From Emcibacteraceae bacterium (lineage in GTDB: Bacteria > Pseudomonadota > Alphaproteobacteria > Sphingomonadales > Emcibacteraceae), in the NCBI GenBank assembly GCA_016763335.1, contig JAESUD010000133.1, positions 1 to 27,270 on the forward strand: DNA of 27,270 nt. The letters run 5' to 3'. A program made the position numbers and the translations under genes. Under the pieces are notes generated by a model, which saw only the letters and a list, made by a program, of their open reading frames with translations, ran no database searches and had not been told where the DNA came from. Below, piece by piece: positions 1 to 7,636 of the stretch; position 1 is the first letter of the stretch, and each line of letters opens with the position of its first letter.

Positions 1-1197
1 AATGCTATTCGCCGTTACGGTAAAGAAAAAATTACTGTGCCTATGGGCATTGCCGACTTAGACTTTAGACAACATCCTGCTGTTGTTAAAGCACTACAAA
101 AACGTGCTTCATATGACAACTACGGTTATGAAACACTTCCTGACAGTTACTGGCAAGCTATTATTGACTGGAACAAAGATCGTTATGGACACGAAATTAA
201 GAAAGAATGGATCAAAAATTCATCAGCTCTTAAGCCTGGTATGATTTCATCTATGCGTGGCCTTAACCCGATTAAAGGTAAAGTACTTCTTCAAACACCA
301 ACATATAGTGGTTTTAAGGGAGCTATCGGCAAAGCAGGTATGCGCGTTGAAATGAACCCGATGAAAAAAATCGATGGTCGCTGGCATATGGATCTTGAAG
401 ATCTTGAAAGCCGCCTTGATTATGAAACAAAATGTCTTATTCTTTGTAACCCTAATAACCCATCAGGCGAATGTTGGACTGCGGATGAGCTACGTGCTCT
501 TGGTGATGTATGTATGCGTCACGGTGTGACCGTTCTTGCTGACGAAATCCATTGTGATTATGTCAACAAAGGTCAGAAGTTTACACCATATGCATCTATC
601 GGTGAAAAATATGCAAATAGCAGTATTTCTTATCGCTCACCTTCAAAAACATTTGGTCATGCTAACTTGAAAGTTGCTTATTTCTTCACTAGCAACCAAG
701 ACCTTATGGACGCAACGATGATTGGTGGCGGTCATGATACTGGCTGTAACGCTTTTGGTCTTATCGCTTGTGAAACTGCTTTCCGTGAAGGTGCGCAGTG
801 GGTTGATGATGTACAAGAATATGTTGATAGTAACTTTGACTATCTTGTAGAATATGTCAATAAACCGGGCAATATGCCTGGCGTTGAATATAGTAAACCT
901 GAAGGTACTTATCTTGCATGGCTTGATTGTAACGGACTAATGGAAAAAGTTTCAAGTCCTGATCAAATGAAGGTCTATCATGATACACAAAAAGCTGCAG
1001 GCAGAAGACATTCTGGTCTGACAAAAGAAATGTGTATGGGTGAGTGGATCGTACAAAACTCAGGTGTTCAACTGAACGCTGGTAGTTCATACGGCATTGG
1101 TTCTGATGGTTTTATGCGCATGAATGTTGCTGTTCCACTTTCAAGTCTTAAAACTGCGCTTGATGATTTAAATGCAGCTCTAAAAAAACTAGGTTAA
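1..1197 (+). CDS. MalY/PatB-like PLP-dependent enzyme, 5' end outside window
   Basis: Fold-type I PLP enzyme of the aminotransferase class I/II, MalY/PatB (cystathionine beta-lyase-like) branch. The frame is open from base 1, and the residues before the first ATG (base 37) align with the downstream paralogue, so the gene is truncated by the window edge and ATG 37 is internal. Visible are the PLP O3'-contacting NPNNPSG motif, the pyridine-binding Asp in ADEIHCD, the Schiff-base Lys in SPSKTFG and the carboxylate-binding Arg in GFMRMN. It is roughly 70% identical by eye to the next gene, so it is a tandem duplicate. Its paralogue has a Tat signal, so export is likely but the N-terminus cannot be seen. 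Codons are richer in GGT, CGT, CTT and GCT than in the paralogue, suggesting stronger expression. C-S lyase rather than aminotransferase activity is inferred from family similarity. A strong terminator follows. Confidence 0.9.
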   Translation, partial: NAIRRYGKEKITVPMGIADLDFRQHPAVVKALQKRASYDNYGYETLPDSYWQAIIDWNKDRYGHEIKKEWIKNSSALKPGMISSMRGLNPIKGKVLLQTPTYSGFKGAIGKAGMRVEMNPMKKIDGRWHMDLEDLESRLDYETKCLILCNPNNPSGECWTADELRALGDVCMRHGVTVLADEIHCDYVNKGQKFTPYASIGEKYANSSISYRSPSKTFGHANLKVAYFFTSNQDLMDATMIGGGHDTGCNAFGLIACETAFREGAQWVDDVQEYVDSNFDYLVEYVNKPGNMPGVEYSKPEGTYLAWLDCNGLMEKVSSPDQMKVYHDTQKAAGRRHSGLTKEMCMGEWIVQNSGVQLNAGSSYGIGSDGFMRMNVAVPLSSLKTALDDLNAALKKLG

Positions 1198-1222
1198 TTT
1201 AAACCAATAAGTTTTTTACTGG

Positions 1223-1256
1223 CGGGCCGTTTCCTTCTTGGGGGGCGGCCCGTTTT
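1223..1256 (+). terminator. Rho-independent terminator of the first MalY-like gene
   Basis: The arms CGGGCCG (1223-1229) and CGGCCCG (1246-1252) pair perfectly. They can be extended inward by three G-U and two G-C pairs around a six-base loop. TTTT follows directly. It lies 26 bases after the stop codon, so the two tandem PLP-enzyme genes are probably separate transcription units. Confidence 0.85.
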
Positions 1257-1333
1257 ATGTTCTCCTTCATTATATTGCCAAATTATGATATGTTATCATT
1301 TAACGTACGCACAAAATAAAATGGGAGAATGAA

Positions 1334-2704
1334 ATGAAGAAGATTTTTGAAACAAGTCGTAGAAAATTCATGAAAACCGTCGGCCTTTCTGCACTGGTTA
1401 GTGCGGCTAGTGGCAGCGGTGCCATTGCCATGGGGCAATCAAGCGGCCCATCGGGCAAGGGATATGATTTTGATGAAGTATATCCCCGTATCAATAGTCG
1501 GAAATGGGAAGGCGCCTATAATACTTATGGCCGCGACAATATCGATGTTGCTATGGGGACGGCGGATCTGGACTTTAAACAGGTTCCTGCCGTTGTCCGC
1601 GCCCTCAAAGAAAGGGTCGAATATGAAAATTATGGCTATGAAGCAACGCCGGACAGTTTTTATCAAGCCATCATTGACTGGAATAAAGATCGTTACGATC
1701 AAACCATCAAAAAAGAATGGATCAAAACATCATCCGCTTTAAAACCGGGTATGGTGTCTTCTATGCGGGGCCTAAACCCAGTTAAGGGTAAGGTAATTTT
1801 ACTGACACCCACATATAGTGGTTTTAGGGGCGCGATTAATAAAGCGGGAATGACCGTGGTCATGAGCCCGATGAAACGGGTGAATGATCGCTGGGCATTT
1901 GATCTTGAAGACCTTGAGAGTAAACTTGATTATGAAACAAAATGTGTGGTTCTTTGTAATCCTAATAATCCGACTGGTGAATTTTGGGGGGCTGATGAAA
2001 TGCGCGCCCTTGGCGATATATGCATAAAACATGGCGTCACGGTTCTATCCGATGAAATTCATTGTGACTTTCCCAACAAAGGCTCTAAATTTATACCTTA
2101 TGCATCACTTGGTGAAAAATATGCCAATAGCAGCATAACTTATCGCTCACCCAGTAAAACATTCGGCCATGCTTGTCTTAGGGTTGCTTATTTCTTTACA
2201 CAAAATGAAGATTTAATGAATGCCACAATGGCAGGTGGCGGCCATGAACAAGGGGTAAACACCTTTGGTGTACTCGCTGCGGAAACTGCCTTTCGAGAGG
2301 GCGCTGAGTGGATAGATGATCTTAATATTTATTTGGACGAAAGCTTTGATTATATTGATGAATTTGTAAACCGTTCCGGTGAAATGCCCGGTGTAAAATT
2401 TAGCAAACCGGACGGGTTATATCTGGCATGGTTCGATTGTAATGGCCTTAAAGAAAAAGTTGCCAGTCCAGAACAAGTGAGAGCATTGCATGATAAATGG
2501 CGTGATGAAGGCAATCACCGCCCTGTTACTCCCGAAATGTGTATGCAGGAATGGATAGCCAGGAATGTCCGTATTCACATTCTGCCCGGCAGCTCATACG
2601 GCATCGGTGCAGAAGGCTTTATGCGTATGAATATCGGCGTTTCCCGTACGATGGTAAAAATGGCAATGGAAAATTGGAACAAAGCCCTTAAAACGCTGGG
2701 GTAA
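1334..2704 (+). CDS. Tat-exported MalY/PatB-like PLP-dependent enzyme
   Basis: 456-residue fold-type I PLP enzyme. The start is supported by GGGAG six bases upstream of ATG. The N-terminus is a textbook twin-arginine signal: SRRKFMK at residues 8-14, a hydrophobic stretch to about residue 31 ending in GAIA, then a polar linker. Catalytic residues by count are Asn211 in NPNNPTG, Asp240 in SDEIHCD, the PLP-binding Lys275 in SPSKTFG and the substrate-carboxylate Arg431 in GFMRMN. The layout matches E. coli MalY in its early A-D-L-D-F motif, DEIH motif and C-terminal Y-L-A-W. Tat export fits an enzyme that binds PLP in the cytoplasm and is moved folded to the periplasm. The substrate is unknown; cystathionine-like C-S bond cleavage is the family expectation, transamination the alternative. 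It converges on a DksA-like gene nine bases away, with no terminator seen between them. Confidence 0.92.
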   Translation: MKKIFETSRRKFMKTVGLSALVSAASGSGAIAMGQSSGPSGKGYDFDEVYPRINSRKWEGAYNTYGRDNIDVAMGTADLDFKQVPAVVRALKERVEYENYGYEATPDSFYQAIIDWNKDRYDQTIKKEWIKTSSALKPGMVSSMRGLNPVKGKVILLTPTYSGFRGAINKAGMTVVMSPMKRVNDRWAFDLEDLESKLDYETKCVVLCNPNNPTGEFWGADEMRALGDICIKHGVTVLSDEIHCDFPNKGSKFIPYASLGEKYANSSITYRSPSKTFGHACLRVAYFFTQNEDLMNATMAGGGHEQGVNTFGVLAAETAFREGAEWIDDLNIYLDESFDYIDEFVNRSGEMPGVKFSKPDGLYLAWFDCNGLKEKVASPEQVRALHDKWRDEGNHRPVTPEMCMQEWIARNVRIHILPGSSYGIGAEGFMRMNIGVSRTMVKMAMENWNKALKTLG

Positions 2705-2713
2705 TAAATTACC

Positions 2714-3040
2714 TTAAACAGCGCATTTGCTGCACAGTGATATTGATGGATCGAGCACTAGTCTTTTTTCATCAATATCATCGCCACAGGTCAGGCAATA
2801 TCCAAAATCGTCTTCTTTAATGCGGATGAGGGCGGCTTCAATGCGGAGTAGTTCATTGTCGCGGCGACGTTTTATTTCTTCAGCCATGGCTTGTCCCTGT
2901 ATGGCATCCATGCGTGATAAACGCCCAACAGAGGTTTGATCAAGTGTGACGGTGGCTGAATTGCCTTTGGTGCTAGAAATTAACTCTGTCAGCTCACTTT
3001 GTCTGGTGAGGAGCATGGTTCTATATTTATTTAAATTCAT
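2714..3040 (-). CDS. DksA/TraR-type C4 zinc-finger protein
   Basis: 108-residue protein of the TraR/DksA C4 zinc-finger family. An N-terminal helical region (residues 3-75, with the family-typical V-G-R-L-S-R-M-D segment near 38-45) precedes four zinc-ligand cysteines, Cys82, Cys85, Cys103 and Cys106, spaced C-x2-C-x17-C-x2-C. Family members bind the RNA polymerase secondary channel, but many short homologues are uncharacterised, so regulation here is inferred. A strong GAGGGGG ribosome site precedes the ATG. It lies 37 bases after the stop of the lipoprotein RidA gene on the same strand, so it is probably the last gene of that operon. It is shorter than E. coli DksA (151 residues) and lacks the long N-terminal part. 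Confidence 0.85.
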   Translation of the reverse strand: MNLNKYRTMLLTRQSELTELISSTKGNSATVTLDQTSVGRLSRMDAIQGQAMAEEIKRRRDNELLRIEAALIRIKEDDFGYCLTCGDDIDEKRLVLDPSISLCSKCAV

Positions 3041-3077
3041 TTTTCCCCCTCATAACAATTAGTCAAATATTGATTTT

Positions 3078-3629
3078 TTAGGCAATTTCAAAAGATGCAA
3101 TGACTTCACAGACAAAACCGACGGGTAGCGCGTTAGTGCCAATGGCGGCACGGGCGGCAAGGCCGGCATCGCCAAATACATCGCGTAATAATTCAGATGC
3201 GCCGTTTATCACCAAATGTTGTTCGGTAAAATCGTCGGTGCACCGAACAATGCCCTGGAGTTGTACGCATTGAACCACACGGTCAAGATCACCGTCGCAG
3301 GCTTTTCTTAATTGTGAAAGCACACTGATGGCGGCTTGTCTTGCCGCATCATAGGCTTGATCGCGGGTATATTCAATGCCGACGGTGCCTGACATACGTG
3401 GGCCTTGCCCGGCGATATAGACCATATTGCCGACTTTGCGAATGGGCGTATAGGCAGCAATTGGGGTTGCAGCCTCTGGTATTTCAATGCCAAGTTCGGC
3501 GAGGCGGGCATCAATTTTACCGCCGGAAGTTTGCGGTGTTTCCACTTCTGCTTCCGGCGCTTGTTCAGATTTTCCGCAGGCGGTAAGGATGCTTGTTAGT
3601 GCCGCGCTGAATAATGTTCTTCTGATCAA
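3078..3629 (-). CDS. RidA (YjgF/YER057c/UK114) family predicted lipoprotein
   Basis: 183-residue RidA-superfamily protein that resembles the YjgF-like group of roughly 150-residue members. The start is a TTG codon, chosen because GGAG lies eight bases upstream and the first residues form a lipoprotein signal. Two arginines and a hydrophobic run lead to the lipobox LTAC, with Cys18 as the lipidated residue, then an acidic, Pro/Ala-rich linker of about 20 residues. The RidA domain spans about 38-182. Arg160 in the A-R-A-A-I-G-T segment corresponds to the carboxylate-binding Arg105 of E. coli RidA, and Glu175 lies near the expected acidic site. RidA enzymes hydrolyse 2-aminoacrylate and related enamines/imines released by PLP enzymes. 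An envelope anchor is unusual for this usually cytosolic family. It follows a paralogous RidA gene by 25 bases. Confidence 0.88.
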   Translation of the reverse strand: MIRRTLFSAALTSILTACGKSEQAPEAEVETPQTSGGKIDARLAELGIEIPEAATPIAAYTPIRKVGNMVYIAGQGPRMSGTVGIEYTRDQAYDAARQAAISVLSQLRKACDGDLDRVVQCVQLQGIVRCTDDFTEQHLVINGASELLRDVFGDAGLAARAAIGTNALPVGFVCEVIASFEIA

Positions 3630-3654
3630 ATTCTTTGCTCCGTATAGATTTAGC

Positions 3655-4194
3655 TTATCTCAATACGGCGAGAACTTCGCAAGCAATGCCAAGTGGTAAA
3701 CTATTGGTACCAACCGCGGCACGTGCAGCAAGACCGGGTTCGCCCCAAATGTCGCGAAATAGTTCAGATGTACCGTTAACCACAAGATGCTGTTCAGTGT
3801 AATCATCAGTGGAATTAACCAAACCCTGAATTTGAACGCATTGTTTTACTCGGTCAAGGTCACCATCACAGGCGGCTTTAAGTTCACCAAGAAGTGAAAC
3901 TCCGCAAGCGCGGGCGGCGGCATATCCTTGTTCAGTTGTCATGTTATCACCGAGTTTACCGATGATAGGGCCATTTGCATCTCTTGGTACTTGTCCAGCG
4001 ATATAAACCATATTGCCGACTTTACGCCATCCGACATAGGCGGCGACGGGCGCAGATACGCCCTTAACTTCAACGCCTAGTTCTGCGAGCTTCGCATCAA
4101 CTGTCCCCATTGACTGTGCTTGTGCTTTGCCTGTTAATAGACTTGCGGCAAGTGCAGTTGCGCCTGCTGCGGCAAAAAAACTTCTTCTTTCCAT
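3655..4194 (-). CDS. RidA family protein with Tat-like signal peptide
   Basis: 179-residue RidA paralogue. The start is set at the ATG giving MERRSFF, because GGAGG lies eight bases upstream; an upstream in-frame ATG (4209) overlaps that ribosome site and is rejected. The N-terminus has twin arginines at residues 3-4, a hydrophobic Ala/Leu stretch and the likely signal-peptidase site AQA/Q near residue 27, so a soluble periplasmic protein is predicted. The mature domain is closely similar to the next gene and keeps the A-R-A-A-V-G-T segment with the putative carboxylate-binding Arg. Codon use leans to GGT/CTT/GCT, as in the first MalY-like gene. Expected activity is enamine/imine deamination; the actual substrate is not known. 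It is first in a probable operon with the lipoprotein RidA and the DksA-like gene. A TATAAT-like hexamer (4214-4219 on this strand) lies just upstream. Confidence 0.88.
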   Translation of the reverse strand: MERRSFFAAAGATALAASLLTGKAQAQSMGTVDAKLAELGVEVKGVSAPVAAYVGWRKVGNMVYIAGQVPRDANGPIIGKLGDNMTTEQGYAAARACGVSLLGELKAACDGDLDRVKQCVQIQGLVNSTDDYTEQHLVVNGTSELFRDIWGEPGLAARAAVGTNSLPLGIACEVLAVLR

Positions 4195-4343
4195 GATAGT
4201 ATCCTCCATATAGATTATAATTGTTGAGCATAGTTAATCATTCTTATGATGTTAATTAAAGCTAAAAATTAAATAAATTAGAATGTAGGTTTATTCGGCC
4301 ACATAGGGGGGATAAGAAAAGCTTTGTACACTGTATTTTTGAT

Positions 4344-4387
4344 AAAAAAAGAGCGGCCATTTAAACGCATATTGGATATGGCCGCTC
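4344..4387 (-). terminator. Orphan terminator-like hairpin on the - strand
   Basis: Perfect 10-bp inverted repeat, GAGCGGCCAT (4351-4360) against ATGGCCGCTC (4378-4387), with a 17-base loop. On the - strand it is followed by seven T, as an intrinsic terminator. No gene on the - strand lies just upstream, and the divergent RidA gene starts 150 bases downstream, so it could be a leader attenuator, the end of a small RNA, or a + strand leader hairpin. Confidence 0.6.
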
Positions 4388-4462
4388 AAGTATAAAGCGT
4401 TCGCAAGTATATGAACATATATATTAATAAAGGCTTAAGTTTTATTGTTAATAAACAGTTAA

Positions 4463-4491
4463 TTGACAGCAGTCATTTGATGTCATAGGGT
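4463..4491 (+). promoter_or_regulatory. Possible sigma70-type promoter of the MAPEG gene
   Basis: TTGACA, a 17-base spacer and TAGGGT give a perfect -35 and a weak -10, placing the start of transcription about 30 bases before the MAPEG ATG. The -35 lies within a small inverted repeat (TGAC/GTCA) that could be an operator. Confidence 0.4.
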
Positions 4492-4527
4492 TTGAATACG
4501 TAAATTAACAAGTTAGAAAGGGAATTC

Positions 4528-4911
4528 ATGGAACTTGTAACTATTGTCATTTTAGTGGCACTCATTGAATATATTTTTTTTGGTCTTCTCGTTGGTAGAG
4601 CGCGCGGGACATATGGGGTTAATGCACCAGCGACATCTGGCGATCCGACATTTGAATGTTATCATCGCGTACAACAAAATACGCTTGAACAACTTATTGT
4701 TTTTATCCCCGGTATTATAGTTTTTGCTCAAAATGTGAGCATTGATGTGGCCGTTGGCCTTGGGGTAATATATATTATAGGTCGTATTGTTTATCTTAAA
4801 AGCTATGTGGCAGATCCAAAAAAACGTAGCATCGGTTTTGTTTTAAGCTGGCTTCCAGGTATTATCATGGTAATTGGCGGCTTAATCGGCGTAATCATGA
4901 ATATGATGTAA
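4528..4911 (+). CDS. MAPEG family membrane protein
   Basis: 127-residue integral membrane protein of the MAPEG superfamily (microsomal glutathione transferase, leukotriene C4 synthase and bacterial relatives). Four hydrophobic segments are visible at about residues 4-22, 53-72, 74-93 and 104-126. The loop after the first holds the family signature, with Arg47, Asn51 and Glu54 in the R-x3-N-x2-E pattern. Eukaryotic members conjugate glutathione or act on lipid hydroperoxides; functions of bacterial homologues are mostly unknown, so a detoxification role is only a family-level guess. GAAAGGGA precedes the ATG, and a strong terminator follows the stop, so the gene is probably monocistronic. Confidence 0.85.
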   Translation: MELVTIVILVALIEYIFFGLLVGRARGTYGVNAPATSGDPTFECYHRVQQNTLEQLIVFIPGIIVFAQNVSIDVAVGLGVIYIIGRIVYLKSYVADPKKRSIGFVLSWLPGIIMVIGGLIGVIMNMM

Positions 4912-4934
4912 ACTTTTATTCATAAAATCATTGA

Positions 4935-4961
4935 AACCTCGCTATTTAGCGGGGTTTTTTT
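4935..4961 (+). terminator. Rho-independent terminator after the MAPEG gene
   Basis: AACCTCGCT (4935-4943) pairs with AGCGGGGTT (4948-4956), nine pairs including one G-U, with a four-base loop, and runs into seven T. The left arm is also fully complementary to a segment about 25 bases downstream. Confidence 0.9.
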
Positions 4962-4977
4962 ATGGGTAATAGCGAGG
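4937..4977. repeat. Inverted repeat overlapping the MAPEG terminator
   Basis: CCTCGCTATT (4937-4946) is the exact reverse complement of AATAGCGAGG (4968-4977). This structure and the terminator cannot form together because they share the left arm. Confidence 0.7.
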
Positions 4978-5043
4978 CTTGAACTCTTGTTCAAATGCCC
5001 TTAAGCTATTTTTAAAATACATCACAAATATAAAGGGAAAACA

Positions 5044-7470
5044 ATGTTGCGAACTGTTACTGCGGCAATCATATTATTCATTACCGTTTCTTTTTCTGTT
5101 AATGCCGAGACTATTGCCAAATTTACAGATGGCATGGAAAAGAAAGAAGGTTTTTTTGATATTTACCTTAATCATGACAAAGGTACGGTTTATCTGGAGG
5201 TTTCCAAATATAATCAGGACTTTATTTATAAAGTAAGTCTACCCGGTGCACTGGGGTCAAATGATATCGCCCTTGACCGGGGTCAGCTCGGCGGTACCAA
5301 GCTGGTTTATTTTGCCCGTGTTGGCGAAAAAGTTTTCATGCATCAGAAAAATCCGCGCTTTATCGCAACAACCGATAACCCGCGTGAAAAATTAGCAGTA
5401 ACAGACGCCTTTGCCCCATCCATAGTCTGGAGCTTTAAAGCGGTAGCCACGGATGAGGGCGGTAGTTCATTGATTGATATAACCGAAATGATGATTTCTG
5501 ATCAGCACGGAATTGTCGCCAAAATCAAAAGAAACGGCCAGGGAGATTTTAACTTTAATGAAGATCGCAGCTTTGTTAATTTTGATAAGGTTAAAACCTT
5601 TCCAAAAAATACCGAGCTTGAAAGCACGGTTACTTTCATGAGCAAAAACCCCGGTAATTTTGTGCGTTCCGTAGCGATAAATGCCAATATTATCACACTT
5701 AAACAACGGATATCGTTTGTAGAGCTTCCCGATGATAATTATAAACCACGGCTATTTCATCCGGCTATGAGCTTTAACCATACGAAAGTGGTTGATTACG
5801 GCACGGCCATTGATCAACCGATTGAGAGGCGCTATATATCGCGCCACCGTTTGGTAAAGAAAAACCCTGATGCCGAAATCAGCGAAGCGGTCGAGCCGAT
5901 CATATATTATATTGATAGCGGCGCACCGGAAGCAATTAGAAACGCATTGCGCGACGGGGTTCTATGGTGGAATAAGGCTTTTGAAGCCGCTGGGTTTAAA
6001 AATGCCTTTCAGGTAAAAGTTATGCCGGAAGGAATGGACCCGGATGATGTTAGATATAATGTCGTTAACTGGGTGCATCGTTCAACGCGTGGCTGGTCAT
6101 ATGGCGCCAGCATTAGAGACCCGCGTACTGGTGAAATTATAAAAGGTCATGTGACACTCGGGTCACTTCGTTCCCGTCAGGATTTTATGATCGCAAATGC
6201 GGTGACCGGACCATATACGGACGGAAAATCAACTGATAAAAGCATCGCCCTTGTTCTAGCGAGAACCCGACAGCTTGGTGCCCATGAAGTGGGTCATACG
6301 CTTGGCTTTGCCCATAATTATATTGCCAGTATATTTGGTGATGATGATATTATGGACTATCCACATCCGAAAATCACTATTGGTGACAACGGAAAAATAG
6401 ATATTGAAAACCCATACAGCACAGAGATCGGCACTTGGAATAAAATCGCTGTAAACTGGGGTTACCGTCAATATGATAATAGTGAACAAGAACAGGCAGG
6501 GTTAAAGAAAATTCTTGAAGATGCCTATGCTGCCGGTCATAAATTTGTGGCTGACGGCCCTGATAGCCGCGGGGCATCAAGCCTTCATGCGGATAGTAAC
6601 CTTTGGGACTTTGGTGATGATGTTTTAGCGCAAACTAAAAACTTATATGAAGTTCGCCGGGTAGCGCTGGCAAATTTTGGCCTTGATAATATTGCCACTG
6701 GCACGCCGCTTTCTCAGCTTGAAGAAACATTGGTACCGCTTTATTATTTGCCAAGATTTCAGATTAATGCCGCCTCTAAATCTATTGCCGGTATGATTTA
6801 CGGATATGAGATTAAAGGCGAAACATTAGTGCCGCGACATTCAATTGTTTCTCGCGCAAGACAGGACGAGGCGACCGATATTGTGCTTGAAGCCTTAAGC
6901 GCGGATTATCTGACACTGCCAACACATATAGTAGATCTTATTCCACCGAAAGCTTTTGGTTACCGTTTAACACAAGAAAGTTTCCCGCGTGATACAGGGG
7001 CTAGTTTTGATGCGTTGGCGTTGGTTGAGGCCCACGCCAATCACACGCTTGGTTTATTGTTTAATAAAGAACGTTTGGCGCGGATCAATGATTTTAACGT
7101 CCGTGATAACGGCCAAATCAGCCTTGATCGATACATTGTCAAAATTGCCCAAAAAACCATGTTGGCACCAAGGATTACCGATAACCCTCTAAAAGCTGCC
7201 GTACACCGTCGCGTTGGTCATGTATTTGTTCATTATATGATGATGACGGCATCTGATAATGGTGCCTCGCCCGAAGTACAGGCAATGGTGGCATCGCACT
7301 TAAACGGTCTTAAAACTATATTAGAGGACCGCATAGCCAATGATGAAATGATCCGCGAATATAAAGCCCATTATCAGGCACAAGCAAGACGCATCGGGTT
7401 ATTTCTGTCTGGTGATTATAAACCTAAGTCTAGCGATCTAGCGCCAATCCCGCCGGGAGAACCAATTTAA
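5044..7470 (+). CDS. Secreted zinc-dependent metallopeptidase (DUF5117/DUF4953-like)
   Basis: 808-residue protein with a Sec signal peptide (hydrophobic residues 4-19, cleavage after VNA at 19-21). An N-terminal beta-rich region (about 25-250) resembles DUF5117, followed by a metallopeptidase domain. The zinc site is HEVGHTLGFAHN, giving His414, Glu415, His418 and His424 in the extended H-E-x2-H-x2-G-x2-H pattern, and Met437 in DIMDYP is the expected Met-turn, so it is metzincin-like. A C-terminal region (about 560-790) matches the general layout of DUF4953 proteins. Substrates are unknown; a periplasmic or surface protease is inferred. The start is supported by AAAGGGAAAACA before ATG. It follows the MAPEG terminator, so it is probably its own unit. 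No key residue is missing. Confidence 0.88.
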   Translation: MLRTVTAAIILFITVSFSVNAETIAKFTDGMEKKEGFFDIYLNHDKGTVYLEVSKYNQDFIYKVSLPGALGSNDIALDRGQLGGTKLVYFARVGEKVFMHQKNPRFIATTDNPREKLAVTDAFAPSIVWSFKAVATDEGGSSLIDITEMMISDQHGIVAKIKRNGQGDFNFNEDRSFVNFDKVKTFPKNTELESTVTFMSKNPGNFVRSVAINANIITLKQRISFVELPDDNYKPRLFHPAMSFNHTKVVDYGTAIDQPIERRYISRHRLVKKNPDAEISEAVEPIIYYIDSGAPEAIRNALRDGVLWWNKAFEAAGFKNAFQVKVMPEGMDPDDVRYNVVNWVHRSTRGWSYGASIRDPRTGEIIKGHVTLGSLRSRQDFMIANAVTGPYTDGKSTDKSIALVLARTRQLGAHEVGHTLGFAHNYIASIFGDDDIMDYPHPKITIGDNGKIDIENPYSTEIGTWNKIAVNWGYRQYDNSEQEQAGLKKILEDAYAAGHKFVADGPDSRGASSLHADSNLWDFGDDVLAQTKNLYEVRRVALANFGLDNIATGTPLSQLEETLVPLYYLPRFQINAASKSIAGMIYGYEIKGETLVPRHSIVSRARQDEATDIVLEALSADYLTLPTHIVDLIPPKAFGYRLTQESFPRDTGASFDALALVEAHANHTLGLLFNKERLARINDFNVRDNGQISLDRYIVKIAQKTMLAPRITDNPLKAAVHRRVGHVFVHYMMMTASDNGASPEVQAMVASHLNGLKTILEDRIANDEMIREYKAHYQAQARRIGLFLSGDYKPKSSDLAPIPPGEPI

Positions 7471-7636
7471 GAGGATTAAAGAAAAGGGCCGTCAATTGAT
7501 TGTCTTTTTTTTATAAAAAGGATAAGTTACGATTTTCATACTTATTTATAAATGAAAATGCTATTCTTTATGGGTGTGGTCGATGGTTGTTTTACAACAT
7601 ATGATGCGAAATTAATAAATTCTGGGGAGATGATAA

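Larger units (their letters stand above)
4195..4527. other. Intergenic region between divergent RidA and MAPEG genes
   Basis: No convincing gene. It holds the putative RidA -10 element, a terminator-like hairpin pointing to the - strand (4344-4387) and a sigma70-like promoter for the MAPEG gene. The best short reading frame (25 codons, + strand) has no ribosome site. Confidence 0.6.

Noticed and set aside
662..690. Lys instead of Arg nine residues after the PLP lysine in the first MalY-like copy, as a sign of inactivity
   Set aside because: As I recall it, MalY itself lacks Arg at this position, so it is not diagnostic.
37..1197. The first PLP-enzyme gene starting at ATG 37
   Set aside because: The frame is open to base 1 and the preceding residues align with the paralogue, so this ATG is internal.
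4195..4209. Upstream ATG for the Tat-signal RidA
   Set aside because: It overlaps the GGAGG ribosome site of the second ATG and adds residues before the twin arginines.
4410..4487. 25-codon reading frame on the + strand before the MAPEG gene
   Set aside because: No ribosome site and very AT-rich, low-complexity codons.
7483..7515. T8 tract after the metallopeptidase as a terminator
   Set aside because: Only a weak interrupted AAAAG/CTTTT stem can be drawn before the T run, so it is not strong enough to call.
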